From Raffaelea ambrosiae (Eukaryota > Ascomycota > Sordariomycetes > Ophiostomatales > Ophiostomataceae): a stretch of DNA of 64,000 nucleotides. The position numbers were made by a program, and so were the translations under genes. This document shows, piece after piece, positions 23,946 through 34,591 of this stretch. The first letter of the stretch is position 1. Every line of letters begins with the position of its first letter. The DNA is taken from the NCBI GenBank assembly GCA_002778195.1, contig PCDI01000014.1, positions 423,884 through 487,883 on the forward strand, in the 5' to 3' direction. Below the pieces are notes generated by a model. It had not been told where the DNA came from. It saw only the letters and a program-made list of their open reading frames with translations, and did not search any database.

Positions 23946-25740
23946 ATGGCGCTGCAACTCATTGGCCTCCTTGCCTGGGCAGCGCGACCCGCCTCGGCGG
24001 ACCCCTGGGACTTGTCTCTTCGCACCTGTCCTGTGCGCATCCCGGCACCGCTCCAGCATCACGGCCGGTTTGGCTGTCCGGCACCCCTGGACGATGGCGA
24101 CGACCGCTCCTCGAAGCAGCAGCAGCAGCAGCAGCCGCTGCGGTGGTCCCCCTGGTCGCATGCGCCGACGTGCGCGCATGCCACCCTGCTCGAGCCAGGC
24201 GAGGCTGGCTACGGCGCGCGGAAGTACTGCGTGTACACGAATGCGCGCCACGGGATGGGTGGGATGAGTCTGGTGGCCCTGCCCGAAGTCGCCGCCGAGA
24301 GCATCGAGCTGTGGGACGAGGAGGTGCCCGACGGGGCCAGACAGACCGAGCCAGCCTACGAGGTGGTCGACCTGCCGGGCAAGGGCAAGGGGGTGGTGGC
24401 GACGCGGCGGATCGCGCAATACGAGGCGTTCATGGTGGACTACGCGGCCCTGGTGGTGGACCTGTTCTTCCCCGTGGAGGTGGACCGGCGGGCGGGCTAT
24501 GGGCTGCTGCGGATGGCGGCGGAGCAGCTGTCGCGACCGCAGAGCGCGCGGGTGTACGGGCTGGCGCAGACGAGCAGCGCGGCGCAGGATGCGGTCGAGA
24601 ATGTCTTGCGGTCGAACGCGTTCCACACGATGCTGGGCAGCCGCCCTCACATGGCTCTGTACCCGGAAGTATCGGTACGTACAGCTACAAGCCCGGTTCT
24701 GAATTCCAAAGGCTGCACGGCTCGAAGACGTTGAGACTAACAAAAAGGAAAACGAAGCGGATAAACCATGCATGCATGCCAAAGTGGGTGTGACTAGTTC
24801 TTCTTTTCTTTTTTCTTTTCTGTTGGTCCGATCTTTTTTGATTTCTTTTTTCGGGAGTTGCACTTTCTGGGACATGTTTTTCCTTTCGGGTTGGATTTCT
24901 TTTTCTTTTTCTTTTTTGTTTTTCCTTTTGTGTCTTGCTGTGGTTCTTTTCGAAACGGTGCAAGGGGTCGTATCTTTTCTTTTTCCTCTCGTCTTCCTCT
25001 CCCTTCTATTTTTGGTCTCACCGTTGAAAGACCGTACATAACCCATTAACACAGCTCCCAGCGCGTTCCCGCGATTCAGGCCGCGGAGCATGGCCGTCAC
25101 CGTGGCCGCTACGCGGGACATTCAGCCCGGAGAGGAAATCACCATTAGTTGTAAGTACGTTTCGGGAGCCGAATCAGACCGTATCCACGGGACCTACACG
25201 CACTAGCTAACGGCTCGTGTGAAAAACCACCGACGGCCCAATGTCTCAGATATTACTGTAGGCCAGACATACGCGGACCGCCAAAAGGCCCTCGAGCACT
25301 GGGCGTTCCAGTGCACCTGTGCCCTGTGTGCGGCGCCGCGCCAGGAACGCGACGAGTCGGACGAGCGGCGTCTGCACATTGCCCGTCTCAGGGATGCCGC
25401 CACGGCGGCCTTCCAAGGGGGCGATGCGGCGGAGGCCCTGCGGCTGACCCGGGCGGGCCTGGCGCGCATGGAGGAGGAACACATGTTCCCCCTGTACAGC
25501 GAGCAGTACGAGAACATGGGCCGCATCTACTCCGTCATGGGGGAAGCGCGGCTGGCCCGGGCGTACGCGCAAAAGTCCCTGGACGTGCTGGCCCAGCAAG
25601 GGTTCATCTCGGACGAGCAAGCCAGGCGGGTGGACCTGCTGCTGGCCGACTTTGAGCGCGGAGGAGGAGGAGGCGATGCAAGGGAAGCTCCCAGGGAAGC
25701 CCCAGAGAAAGCTCCAAGCGAGGAGGGAAAGGGGGGATAA
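23946..25740 (+). CDS. SET-domain protein with possible N-terminal signal peptide
   Basis: Four exons: 23946-24674, 24758-24783 (only 26 nt), 25062-25150 and 25250-25740, giving 444 residues. The small exon is required: it supplies RINHACMPN, which joins to AFPRF and restores the SET core NHxCxPN (N246-N252). VAATRDIQPGEEITISYI follows, then a post-SET cysteine cluster FQCTCALC and a C-terminal helical (TPR-like) part. This is the layout of fungal SET proteins related to SMYD/SET5. Residues 1-18 (MALQLIGLLAWAARPASA) look like a secretory signal and several cysteines follow, so the protein may be extracytoplasmic, as in some mould-specific members. A six-Gln run lies near residue 59. Whether it methylates anything is unknown. 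The C-terminus is Glu/Pro/Ala-rich. Confidence 0.8.
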
Positions 25741-27128
25741 ACAGACTCTGCATGCGGTTTTCTGATGGCGCAAGACGAAGGAGAAGACGACGCTGATTGA
25801 GCACGAGTTCTATTTAAGCCAGGCGAGCGCGGATGTAGTCGACAGGTGGTAGAAGCAAGAATGGCACTCGTCCCTGCTCCGAGGAAGTGGACAAACCCTA
25901 AGCGAGCCCGTGCTGTTGTGTCCATTGCAATGCACACCCTCCAGACGAGAGGACAGGATGAGGTCCTGCAAGTGAGTGGCGATGTGAGACCCTGATGAGG
26001 CTGCATCGGAAGGTTGGGAGTTTTTGTCTTCTCTTTTTCTTTTTTGTGGTGAATCATATGTTGCCGCCCACACCGGGAGACAGCCGAGTCACAAACACAG
26101 TGGAACCTCAAAGAACGATCGAGCAGTATCATACGTGACAAGGGGGGGTCAAGCCATGGTGGCCACCTTTCATCGGCACGCTTCCTGTATTCGAAAATGA
26201 GTCAACATTCATGGCGAATAAAAAACATTGTAATCCAAAGGCAGTCTGTAATGTGAAACGCCGACCCCAATTCCGTTTCTTTGTATCGTGCATCTTGACG
26301 ATTGTCGTTGCATTGCTCTCTTTTCGTCTCTTCTTTCTCCTCTCTTTTGTCTTCCATCGCAAAGGACCAGACAAAAAACAGCAAGAAAGCAGTCTTTTGC
26401 CACTACAACCATCATTTCTGAAAGAAACGCGGCACAGGATGGAACTGCTTCGTCTTGCAAATGCTGAGACGAGACTGTAATTGAGAGAAAACATGTTCTT
26501 TTGTCTCTTTCAGTCTCGTAACGTCATCAATATTTCCTTTCGGAGACTCCTTTGAATTCCTCTCTTATCCATAGCGGCTCGCTTCTCAAGAGCTACTGCA
26601 AGTGTTTTCTTGGAGGAGGATATTTTCTCTTTTCTCTTTTCTCTTTTCTCTTTTCTCTTTTCTTATTATCCCATTTTACGTCATGCCGTCATCCCAAGCA
26701 AAACAAGAACATTTTTTGGCTCGATTTTTGTTTACGCAGCCCTTGTTTCATTCATACTCGATTCTCGCCACTTGCAAAGTTTCCCGTGTCTCATGTCTAC
26801 AAAGACTCATGAAAGACTCTCAGCACCATACACATAGAAAACAAATGAGAAACAATCCGGGTGATTGGTAGGGCGGAAGCCACACAGAATGTCGACAACA
26901 ACAGCCGCCGGCTCGCTGAAGAAAATACGCTGGGGGACTGGCGAGGAAACAAACAACCCCAGCCCGGTCCGTTGTACGTGTCATGGCTGTGGGCCTTGGG
27001 CCAGTGACGTATAAATAAGCCCATCTAGAATCTCGCTCAGCACTGATGCGGTAAACTCCTCGACAGATACTATGTACAGCAACAACCAGCACCTCTTACG
27101 TCCTTAGGAGAAAATAAAGCTACAAAAC
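25741..27128. other. Start of AT-rich accessory island; no gene seen
   Basis: No gene is supported. A 7-bp microsatellite (unit ttttctc) runs at about 26623-26662. A TATAAATA box lies at about 27010, roughly 120 bp upstream of the small ORF at 27129, and TACTATGTA at 27068-27076. Confidence 0.5.
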
Positions 27129-27386
27129 ATGGCCATGTTTTGCGCCTACCTTCGTCGCCACAACACTCGCACCACCCAGCACCTCATAAACCGAAAAAAT
27201 GATCTTGAAAAGAAACAACGTTGCAATGACAGTCTTCTCGGTGATATCGTGATGGCCGCTTTCTTCGACGGAAACAAGAACATTCTGAAGCTTTTGTGTG
27301 CATTGGTACACGGCTTGGTCAAATCTATTGTTTATCAGACAAAACTGAAAAGGGTGAACCGTTTGATTCAACGGGAGACGATTTAG
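27129..27386 (+). CDS. Small helical ORF, unknown function (first of a series)
   Basis: An 85-residue ORF with a TATAAATA box about 120 bp upstream. It is rich in Lys, Arg, Asn and Leu, with a short coil-like stretch (RKNDLEKKQR) and a hydrophobic centre. It is weaker evidence than the downstream small ORFs and is listed because its strand, promoter-like box and spacing fit the same series. It may be noncoding. Confidence 0.25.
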   Translation: MAMFCAYLRRHNTRTTQHLINRKNDLEKKQRCNDSLLGDIVMAAFFDGNKNILKLLCALVHGLVKSIVYQTKLKRVNRLIQRETI

Positions 27387-28046
27387 TTAGATTGTCCTGC
27401 AAATGTAGTTTCCAGCTAAGTCTATTTGATGCAAACCAATGTAATGAAAATGGACGAATACAAAAAAAAAAAAAAAAAAACAGAAAGACCTTTTCCAAAT
27501 TCAGCATCGTCATCTTTCATTTCCAGTCTAATGTGCACAGTTGCTTTCTGAAGTTTGTAGCAGTTTGTAGATAAAACACGCATAGCAGAGGAATCTTTCA
27601 TGTGTTTGCCACCATTGATTGTGGTTCCTGAGAAAATCATGGGCGGGTGGTTCTTTGAAGGCAGCACTGGAGCTTTGAGGAAGCGACTGACTCTGTGGAC
27701 ATGCCGCCATGGCTATCAAGCTACAAGAGACTCGGGATCCGATGCAAGAGATGAACGTGTTTGTTTGTCTTTCTTGCATTCCCCCTTTCCCCCTTTGATA
27801 GGTCACTGCTTTGTATGTTTCTGCAACAAGAGAGGGCCTCCATATTGGCAACGAGAAAACTGTGTGGTACAAATAGAGACACCAGCTCTATCGGTCACTG
27901 CTGCTGGACCAAATGTTCAAATTCACGACAGCAATAAACGACGGAAGATCACACACCGGGCAAGTCACACGTCTGCATAGAATTGTCCACCTGCATAGAA
28001 GGGGTTTGCCTCACCAAATTGACAAAGATACAACGACAATTGCACC

Positions 28047-28337
28047 ATGAGAAGCATTCTGAAGATCCTGTTTCCGTGCTGGTCAAGGGACGAGCACAAG
28101 GCCATCGATGAAACGGTCGAGGTCGACCAATTTCGGGAAATCACGAGAGAATATGACTGGCTGGAGAAAGAAAAAAGGAAGCTGGAAGAGCAGTTATATT
28201 TGTTGAGAAAACCTAATTTCGGCACGAACGACATCGAGGAGAAGATTAGAAAGACATGTGCCCAAATAGACCAAGTGAGGGATAAAGAGACCCAACTCAT
28301 AATTCGCGATAGCTCTCCTACTCGTATCGACCCCTAA
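28047..28337 (+). CDS. Small coiled-coil protein, unknown function
   Basis: A single exon of 96 residues with a good start context (caccATG). After a short hydrophobic/Cys N-terminus (LKILFPCW) come two charged helices: one centred on LEKEKRKLEEQL and one on DIEEKIRKTCAQIDQV, separated by a turn (RKPNFGTN). The pattern suggests an antiparallel helical hairpin. The ORF at 29307 shares the general spacing of EI, LE and K residues. No known domain was recognised. Codon use is far less GC-biased than in the flanking core genes. Confidence 0.5.
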   Translation: MRSILKILFPCWSRDEHKAIDETVEVDQFREITREYDWLEKEKRKLEEQLYLLRKPNFGTNDIEEKIRKTCAQIDQVRDKETQLIIRDSSPTRIDP

Positions 28338-29306
28338 ACACAGGGTCTTGCAGCCTTTTGGGAAACGCGCAACTTGACCATATATATTGTTGGGGATAGA
28401 TTGTCGGGAATGGAAATGGGACGTCTCAGAGCAGGTCAAGATATTCTCACGACTACGCAAAACAAAATGAACACACTTGCAAGCAGGTGCTGCGTCTCCT
28501 GGGGGAAAAATGGCCGCATCAAGGCCTTCTTTTTTCTTTTTTTTCTTTGGTATATGTTCTACTTCTTCTTTCAGACATGCGGACTAGCCCGACAAAAAAC
28601 GGGCAAACCGCCAATGCTCTCGTTTCTTTGGAAAGCCTCTCCATGCCCAGAGTCCCTTTGTGGGGGCAAACAAACGGTTGGCACGGGATGTCCTGCCAAA
28701 GAATCCACACCAACGTCGCTCATTCAGAACGAAGACCAGGACGGTGTGTCTTTGTGTGGCCAGAGAGGCGTCCTTTGATCAACACTCGGCTTGGGTGCCG
28801 TTTATGGCTTTGTGCGAAATCCACGTCACACAAAGATAGACAAAGTGGCTTTGGAGAAAGAACTATTCCCCCTTTGATCACGCCGCTCTTTGCGCACTCT
28901 GCCTATGAACGGGTTCGCAAATCTGTTTTTTTTTTCCCTTTTTTTTTCTTTTCTTTTTTTGACATGCATGCTTTTTTCCACTTGTCTTGTCTTTGTAAGA
29001 AATGCTATTGCTAGATCCTGCGGCTTCGACATCACCCTGCCACATCCTGTATTGCCATGTCATGGGGTTCATCTACATGTGCGCCCCGTTCTGTAGACCT
29101 ACAGAAGCTATCGCCGTACTGGAAAATCAATAAGCATGACTACAATGGATGTGGAAACGACCATTGTGTCCGAGCAAACCGGAGATCTTACACAAAGGGC
29201 ACACTGTTGCTTGTTGTTCTCGGTGCCGGACTTCCAGGAGGTGCTGGGCCTTGGCATGCCTGCACTCAGAGTATTTATTACCCAGCCATGCGGCCATATG
29301 CTAACT

Positions 29307-29663
29307 ATGGCTGACAGCGAAACATCGAATCTTTTACCAAACGAAATTTTTTCGGACCAATCTTTATTTAACGCACACACGATAATACACACTATGGACG
29401 TTCTACCTCAAAACTGGAGGACATGTTTTGAACAGTATCTGGAACGTGTGAACAAGAACTCGGACAAAACAGACAAGCTCCAATTCGAGATAAAACAGCT
29501 TGAGGATCGAAAAAAAGAATGCGTCCGCCACGAGATAGAACATATCGACGAGGAGATATGCAGACTGATGAAGAAAATACATGAAATAAATAAAACCGAG
29601 GACGGCATGCTGAGGAGAATGCTGGCGAGGGCCAACGATAAAGAAGAGGCTGAAAAGAAATAA
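29307..29663 (+). CDS. Small coiled-coil protein, unknown function
   Basis: From the ATG at 29307 the ORF gives 118 residues; an internal Met at 29394 would give 89, and the frame is open further upstream to 29136. The C-terminal half is a continuous charged heptad-like helix with blocks IKQLEDRKKE, HIDEEICRLMKKI and MLARANDKEEAEKK. It resembles the helical-hairpin ORFs at 28047 and 34040 in length, charge and helix layout. Function unknown; no signal peptide. Confidence 0.45.
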   Translation: MADSETSNLLPNEIFSDQSLFNAHTIIHTMDVLPQNWRTCFEQYLERVNKNSDKTDKLQFEIKQLEDRKKECVRHEIEHIDEEICRLMKKIHEINKTEDGMLRRMLARANDKEEAEKK

Positions 29664-31224
29664 CTAGCGGAAACCCAGCAGGGGAATAGTCGAAGTTTAG
29701 AAAGTTGTTGGCGAAGCAACTTCAATGCTAATGGATTGCACATACTTTTTCTGACTGACCTCTCGAATCATCTTGAGCAACATATCCGTGGGACACGAGA
29801 AAGTCCTCCAAATAAGCGCGCCATTGCGTTCACTACCATCAAGGAAACAATTTGCGCAGAATCAGGGCTCTACGTCGCTTCTCGAGCTTTCAAAGAGATC
29901 ATTGTGCACTGGAAAATATTCTCCTTTAGTTGATACCAATAAAGAACAGCAGAAAACTTCATTGACTGCCGTGCTGAGCCCCCATGAAAGAAATCATAAA
30001 CAGTGCACAAAGCCATGACATCAAAGGTGATCCTTGTTTTCCCGTGTCATTGAACGCAGTGGCAAATCTTCTTTGATATACATCGCTTTCTGTGCCGTAG
30101 CTTTTTATATGACCCGACGACATAAAATCCACCAGTGCGCCGTGTAGCAAAAGCCCAATAATTTCGCGAGTCAACCGTAACAACCTACATCAGCCCAGGC
30201 GGATCAGCAGCTCGAGAATTTTTCGCAAACGATTCTTCATAAAGTGTTCGACCCTGCCCTACAGTCTACTTGGAAAGACCTGGTGCGTGAAGAGGAACCT
30301 AACCTACGGATGGGAAGGCAGAGTTAATAAAAAGGGGAACAGGTGAACATTCACCGAGTCTGCGAACGAAAAGTGCAAAAAGACATTGGCGGCCAAGAAA
30401 TGAAACCCCTGGCCTCTAGTTAGATTTACCAAATACTTCAAAGAGCACTTTCTCCCACATGAACACTAGTGAAAGACAAAGACGGACGCTGGAGGGTGCT
30501 TTCATGGGAAGGACTTTGTCCCATTTCGTCCCTTTACTCTTTGTTCTCCCGTTTCATTGAATACGCGGCAGATAATTCTCTTTGCTGGACTTTTCTCTTT
30601 GTGCTGGGTATTCCGTGGAACTTGGAAGTATATAACCTGCCAAGCTCGTCACCATGTAATACTCGAGAGATTTTGATTTCAGAGGTGAACTGGATTTTGG
30701 TTTCTTCTTTTTCTTTTTCTTTTTTTTTGGCGCCAGCTTGAATGGCTACATAACCAGCCCAGAACTATTAGTCCACGAAACCCATCTCCTCCAGAACGAA
30801 GACAAGCCCTGTAGGTAAGGGTGATACCAAACGCACCAAAACAACATCACCTTTGGCTGACATAAAACTAGCAGTGGTAATCTTCCCGAAACGGAGAGCA
30901 CAGACGCAAACGTCTGACAAAATCCGGTGCTGTACAAACAGCTGTATGTCGTCTAGCGACTTGGCTCGAGGCTATACAGTCACAGTTGGCAGCAAGAATA
31001 TTGTGCAGAGCCATATCCTAGCGAGAATTCCAGGCACCCACTGAAGTATGTTTTTTTCTTATTATTTTTCGGGTTCAAAAAAGTGACAACAACTTCACTA
31101 CATTTTCATGGTATGACGCCGTGACTAGCAGTATGGTGCTGAAATTGGCGAGTCAACTGCTGTGCGCCGTTAGCGGATCATGGGCAGCCCATAAACGGAC
31201 ACAGGAGCGTAACTGACATGACTT

Positions 31225-31677
31225 TTGACAAGCGGTTTTTTTTTTTTCAGGATATATAAATACGATTCCCCCCCGGACGAAGAGGGACGCCCTGGAACTG
31301 CAACAAGAAGCATTTCCTCAACAAGACCAAGAGCCATTTTCACGTCTTCCCCACAACAGTCCTTTAGACTAGCACACATCAAGATACAAGCCACAGAGCT
31401 CCCAAGGCTCAGTGATCTTGAAAAAGACATCAAACGTTATGGAGAAGTGAAAACATCTCTCCAGAACAGAATTCAAGAGGCTGAGTTAGAAATTGAGAGG
31501 CTGTGCTCTGGTCAAAGTTCGCTTGGGCCAGAATCGTCCGCGCACAAAATCTCCAATTCACATATTAACAGGCTTCGTGACGAGATTGACCGCAAGGAAT
31601 CTCTTCTTGAGACGAATCAGAGACTATTGGATCTTCTCCATAATATGGTCAACTGTTATGCATACAGAATAGGCTGA
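31225..31677 (+). CDS. Small coiled-coil ORF, start codon doubtful, possibly decaying
   Basis: The only in-frame ATG (31225) lies upstream of a TATA-like box (tatataaata, near 31251), so the first 40-50 codons look like promoter sequence. The convincing part starts near 31384, where an ATA codon stands at the place expected for a start, followed by two helices (LEKDIKRYGEVKTSLQ and HINRLRDEIDRKESLL) around a Ser/Gly-rich loop. The loop and second helix (ESLLETNQRLLDLL) parallel those of the ORF at 34040. This may be a member of the series that lost its start codon by a G-to-A change. Confidence 0.35.
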   Translation: MTSGFFFFRIYKYDSPPDEEGRPGTATRSISSTRPRAIFTSSPQQSFRLAHIKIQATELPRLSDLEKDIKRYGEVKTSLQNRIQEAELEIERLCSGQSSLGPESSAHKISNSHINRLRDEIDRKESLLETNQRLLDLLHNMVNCYAYRIG

Positions 31678-31809
31678 GCTCCCGCAAAATGGAGAGGAAA
31701 TACTTTAGACGGCAAACGTGGATTCAAACACGCCTTCGTTTTTCTTTCCAAAACACTATCTAGTGAACACTCGTCAAAGAAACACATCTCTGTGAATGTT
31801 TCAACTTGA

Positions 31810-31830
31810 CCCCCCCCCCCCCCCCCCCCC
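31810..31830. repeat. Poly-C run of 21
   Basis: An uninterrupted 21-C homopolymer followed by an A-run. Its true length may be uncertain. Confidence 0.9.
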
Positions 31831-32766
31831 TCAAAAAAAAAATACCTATGAAATTAGCAAGTTGAATTCCTTACAAACAATCAAATGAATACTGCCATCT
31901 AGAGATTCTTACGTGTCCTTAGATAGCCATTATTATAACAAGTAGCCCGGTGTTGACGTCGCAATTTTCAATAAAGAAACACGGGCTGCTGAGTTGACGG
32001 CCAACAAGGAGAGATGCCGCTGGCGGCTTGGACATCTTCACTTCAAGGGGTCCCCGGCATGAGCTGCGTTAACACAATAAAGCCCACTTTGACCTCAGAT
32101 GGTTTCGGGTACTGCCTCTTTCACTTCTCTTCGGTGTCGCCAGATTGCTTCACTAACGCACCTGAATCTTTCAGGTGGCATCCTTTGAACAGATGTCAAA
32201 GAGCAGATCTCATTTCTGAAGACGAAAGAAAGGCGCGACGCTTGAAAGACTGGATATCTTTCATGAAAGCTGCCATTAAGATGCAGGACTAAGAGGAGCA
32301 ACAAGGAGAAAAGGGAATCTCTTAGACAGCGACCGCCTTCGGCTGGCTTTCAACTACCTCTAGAGTACTAAAACAAAAACGACGACAAGGAGAGGAGAAA
32401 TCTCTTTCAAATCCTCTACTGAAGTCTTATCCACCCTTTATGCTGAGCTTGGATAGCCCTCTTTCGTCGACCCGTTGTGCCGTGGTATCTTTATTATTGC
32501 AGGCATTGTAGTCGATACTGATACTGCTGTGATAGTTCGTTCAATTATCACATCTACGTTAGCCACCATATGCACTTTGTAATCTGTTTTAGCGTAGACC
32601 CTAGGTGTGCTACTCTTAGTATCTGACTCAGGTATAAATAGAGCTCTCCGCTCTGCAATAGAAAGCGTATTTGCTTGCTACCCAAAGAAAATGTTCCAGC
32701 TCCAAGTACCAGCTAGTTATTTCGCGTCAACCACAAGAACATTCATTCGCAAGCCAACGAGGAATA

Positions 32767-33082
32767 ATGAACGACCACATCACAGACACTGCGCCAAAAG
32801 AGGGCGGCTTCACAAGAGAAACACACAGAGCAGAAATAGAAAAGCTGAAAAGGGAAAACACGAGCATCGAGAAGTATAGGTAGGATACAACTACTCGAGA
32901 TGCAGAACAAAAGAGAACCGGAGTCAGAACAGTTTAAAAAAACCGCTTCATGGATTGAAGAAGATAGGAAGCGAAGCGAAGAGAACACCGAGTGTATTCG
33001 GATCCGTGAAGAAATCATAAGAGTAGGCGATGAATTACGAAAACGGGAGAAGGAGGCCGAGGCGTGGAAGCTACAGGCATAG
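32767..33082 (+). pseudogene. Small coiled-coil gene broken by a frameshift
   Basis: A TATAAATA box at about 32631 precedes an ATG at 32767. The first frame reads into a helix (EIEKLKRENTSIEKYR) and hits a stop at 32881-32883. The next frame is open through the same point, and from about 32882 continues the helix (IQLLEMQNKR, then REEIIRVGDELRKREKE) to a stop at 33080-33082. Together they would make about 105 residues, the size of the neighbouring ORFs. A one-base indel near 32880 is the simplest reading; two separate tiny ORFs or a sequencing error are alternatives. Confidence 0.4.
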
Positions 33083-33366
33083 AGTCAATTCTAAAGCCGA
33101 CTCTATATTCACAGGCGAATTGGCAAGAGAGGAGGGACAGGGCTTAATAATAGTGCATAATGTTGTTAAGGGGTTTTCTACAACCCTACCAAGATTCCTA
33201 GCATTGGCGGAGAGACAAGCCATTATTTCAATGTGAGACCGAGAAACGAACTCGGGAGCACACCCTCCAAAGGTCATGCTAAAAATACCATGTCGTGACC
33301 AATTTACGCGCTTCGGAGGAGGAAAGAAGACCTAACAAATAATATAGGGGTTTTGCGGCCCTTCTT

Positions 33367-33600
33367 TTACCATATCGCATCTGACGACGAGCCTACCGTA
33401 GCGTGGCAAGTTATGTGCTCTTCCTCCTGCCGGCCCGTGCCCCGATACCTGGAGGAGGGAGCAACAGAACGTATTGTCTCCGAAGAGCCAGCTAGACTTA
33501 CCAGATGGTTATAAGAGCTGTTTGGCGAGTAGTTTGACCGAGCTTCAACCGTAAACGGCGGACAACATAGTGCTATAATAATTATTCCAACATAGAACAT
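33367..33600 (-). CDS. Possible small secreted protein
   Basis: An ATG at 33600 starts a 77-residue ORF whose first 19 or so residues (FYVGIIIIALCCPPFTVEA) look like a signal peptide. A GTAAGT donor after codon 33 and a CCTCCAG acceptor would alternatively splice to a different tail ending in PYIIC. Either version is short, and the region is AT-rich, so this is only a candidate. Confidence 0.25.
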   Translation of the reverse strand: MFYVGIIIIALCCPPFTVEARSNYSPNSSYNHLVSLAGSSETIRSVAPSSRYRGTGRQEEEHITCHATVGSSSDAIW

Positions 33601-34039
33601 TCTACAAATGAGTTGTAACAATACCAGGGAGAAAAGCTGTTTGCTGAAAGGCGAGACAGTGGTCTTCTTTCATGTGCAAATCTTTACAAACGCGTCTCAA
33701 CTTGCGCGGCTTGAACTGAGCAGATATGTGGCTTGTTTGTTACACCAGCACTGGTCGCTGCAAACGCGTACACTTGTCCTGGGCGTTTGCGGTAGGTTTC
33801 AGCTCCGCCATTGATGCAAGTATAGATGTAGCCCACTTCCACCGTGTAGAGAGCAAGAAGATTTACCCTTCAGCAGAAACGTCTTCCAATCAATCCCGCA
33901 TTTTCTCAGCAGCTCGAAAAAACCCAGCACCCTAACCTCAACTGTATAACAATCCCATCCCATAACGGCTAGAGAAACATTCTCGTACACCCTCCAAGGC
34001 TCCCACGGCATAACAAGGCACAGCCAACAAATCAACAAC

Positions 34040-34411
34040 ATGTCCTCCAGCGAGGAAATCAGGAAACCGACCTTTGATCAGGAGAAACGGGAGGAGATGC
34101 GGAAGGAAGAATCCGTGCTCGCCGAAATCCAAATCCTCGAAGAGAAAGTAACGAGGTACAAGAACAAGATCAAAGCCAAGGAAGAGAAACTGGCGCGCAA
34201 CGCGCAGAGGGCGAAGGCAATAGACGAAGGGAATGGACCCCTGAGCTTGACCGAATCCTTTGCATTGTACGAAACCGGGACATACAGATGTACACTCGAG
34301 CGTGACATTGATGGTCTGGACAGTCTTGTTCAAAAAGCCGAAAAATACATTGCGTTGACCCGGGAAATTCTTGAGATTTTTTTCCCAAAAGAGTCCAAAG
34401 AACGCGAATAG
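34040..34411 (+). CDS. Small coiled-coil protein, unknown function
   Basis: A single exon of 123 residues, the best-looking member of the series. An acidic/basic N-terminus (EEIRKPTFDQEKREEMRK) leads into a first helix (VLAEIQILEEKVTRYKNK), a loop (EGNGPLSLTES) and a second helix (LERDIDGLDSLVQKAEKY). This predicts a two-helix hairpin or coiled-coil dimer, without signal peptide. The gene ends 98 bp before the 3' end of a convergent tRNA gene. Function unknown. Confidence 0.5.
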   Translation: MSSSEEIRKPTFDQEKREEMRKEESVLAEIQILEEKVTRYKNKIKAKEEKLARNAQRAKAIDEGNGPLSLTESFALYETGTYRCTLERDIDGLDSLVQKAEKYIALTREILEIFFPKESKERE

Positions 34412-34503
34412 GACACAATCTGGGCATCTCTCACCGAAAACAAGCCCCAGGAAGTGAAAAAGAAAAAAAGAAAAGGGGATGAAAGGAAAAAAAAAAAAAG
34501 AAC

Positions 34504-34509
34504 AAAAAA
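34504..34509 (-). terminator. Pol III terminator of tRNA-Leu
   Basis: Six T residues on the minus strand directly follow the tRNA discriminator base. Confidence 0.8.
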
Positions 34510-34591
34510 TGATGAGAGTGGGACTCGAACCCACGCGGATTGCTCCATAGGAACCTTAATCCTACGCCATAACCAACTCGGCCATCTCACC
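34510..34591 (-). tRNA. tRNA-Leu (anticodon AAG)
   Basis: An 82-nt class II tRNA read on the minus strand. The acceptor stem GGTGAGA pairs with TCTCATC (one G-T pair) and the discriminator is A. The anticodon arm is TAGGA-TTAAGGT-TCCTA with AAG at positions 34-36. A long variable arm follows, then the T arm GTGGG-TTCGAGT-CCCAC. There is no intron. It decodes CUU/CUC after A34 is converted to inosine. Confidence 0.93.

Larger units (their letters stand above)
27387..34039. other. AT-rich spacers between the small helical ORFs
   Basis: The gaps at 27387-28046, 28338-29306, 29664-31224, 31678-32766 and 33083-34039 hold no large ORF or domain, apart from the low-confidence minus-strand ORF at 33367-33600. 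They contain A/T-tracts, a 21-C homopolymer, and TATAAATA boxes near 31254 and 32631. No transposase or reverse transcriptase motif was recognised. Confidence 0.45.

Noticed and set aside
32014..32292. 92-codon open frame in the small-ORF island
   Set aside because: No coiled-coil pattern or signal peptide; kept out of the series for lack of evidence.
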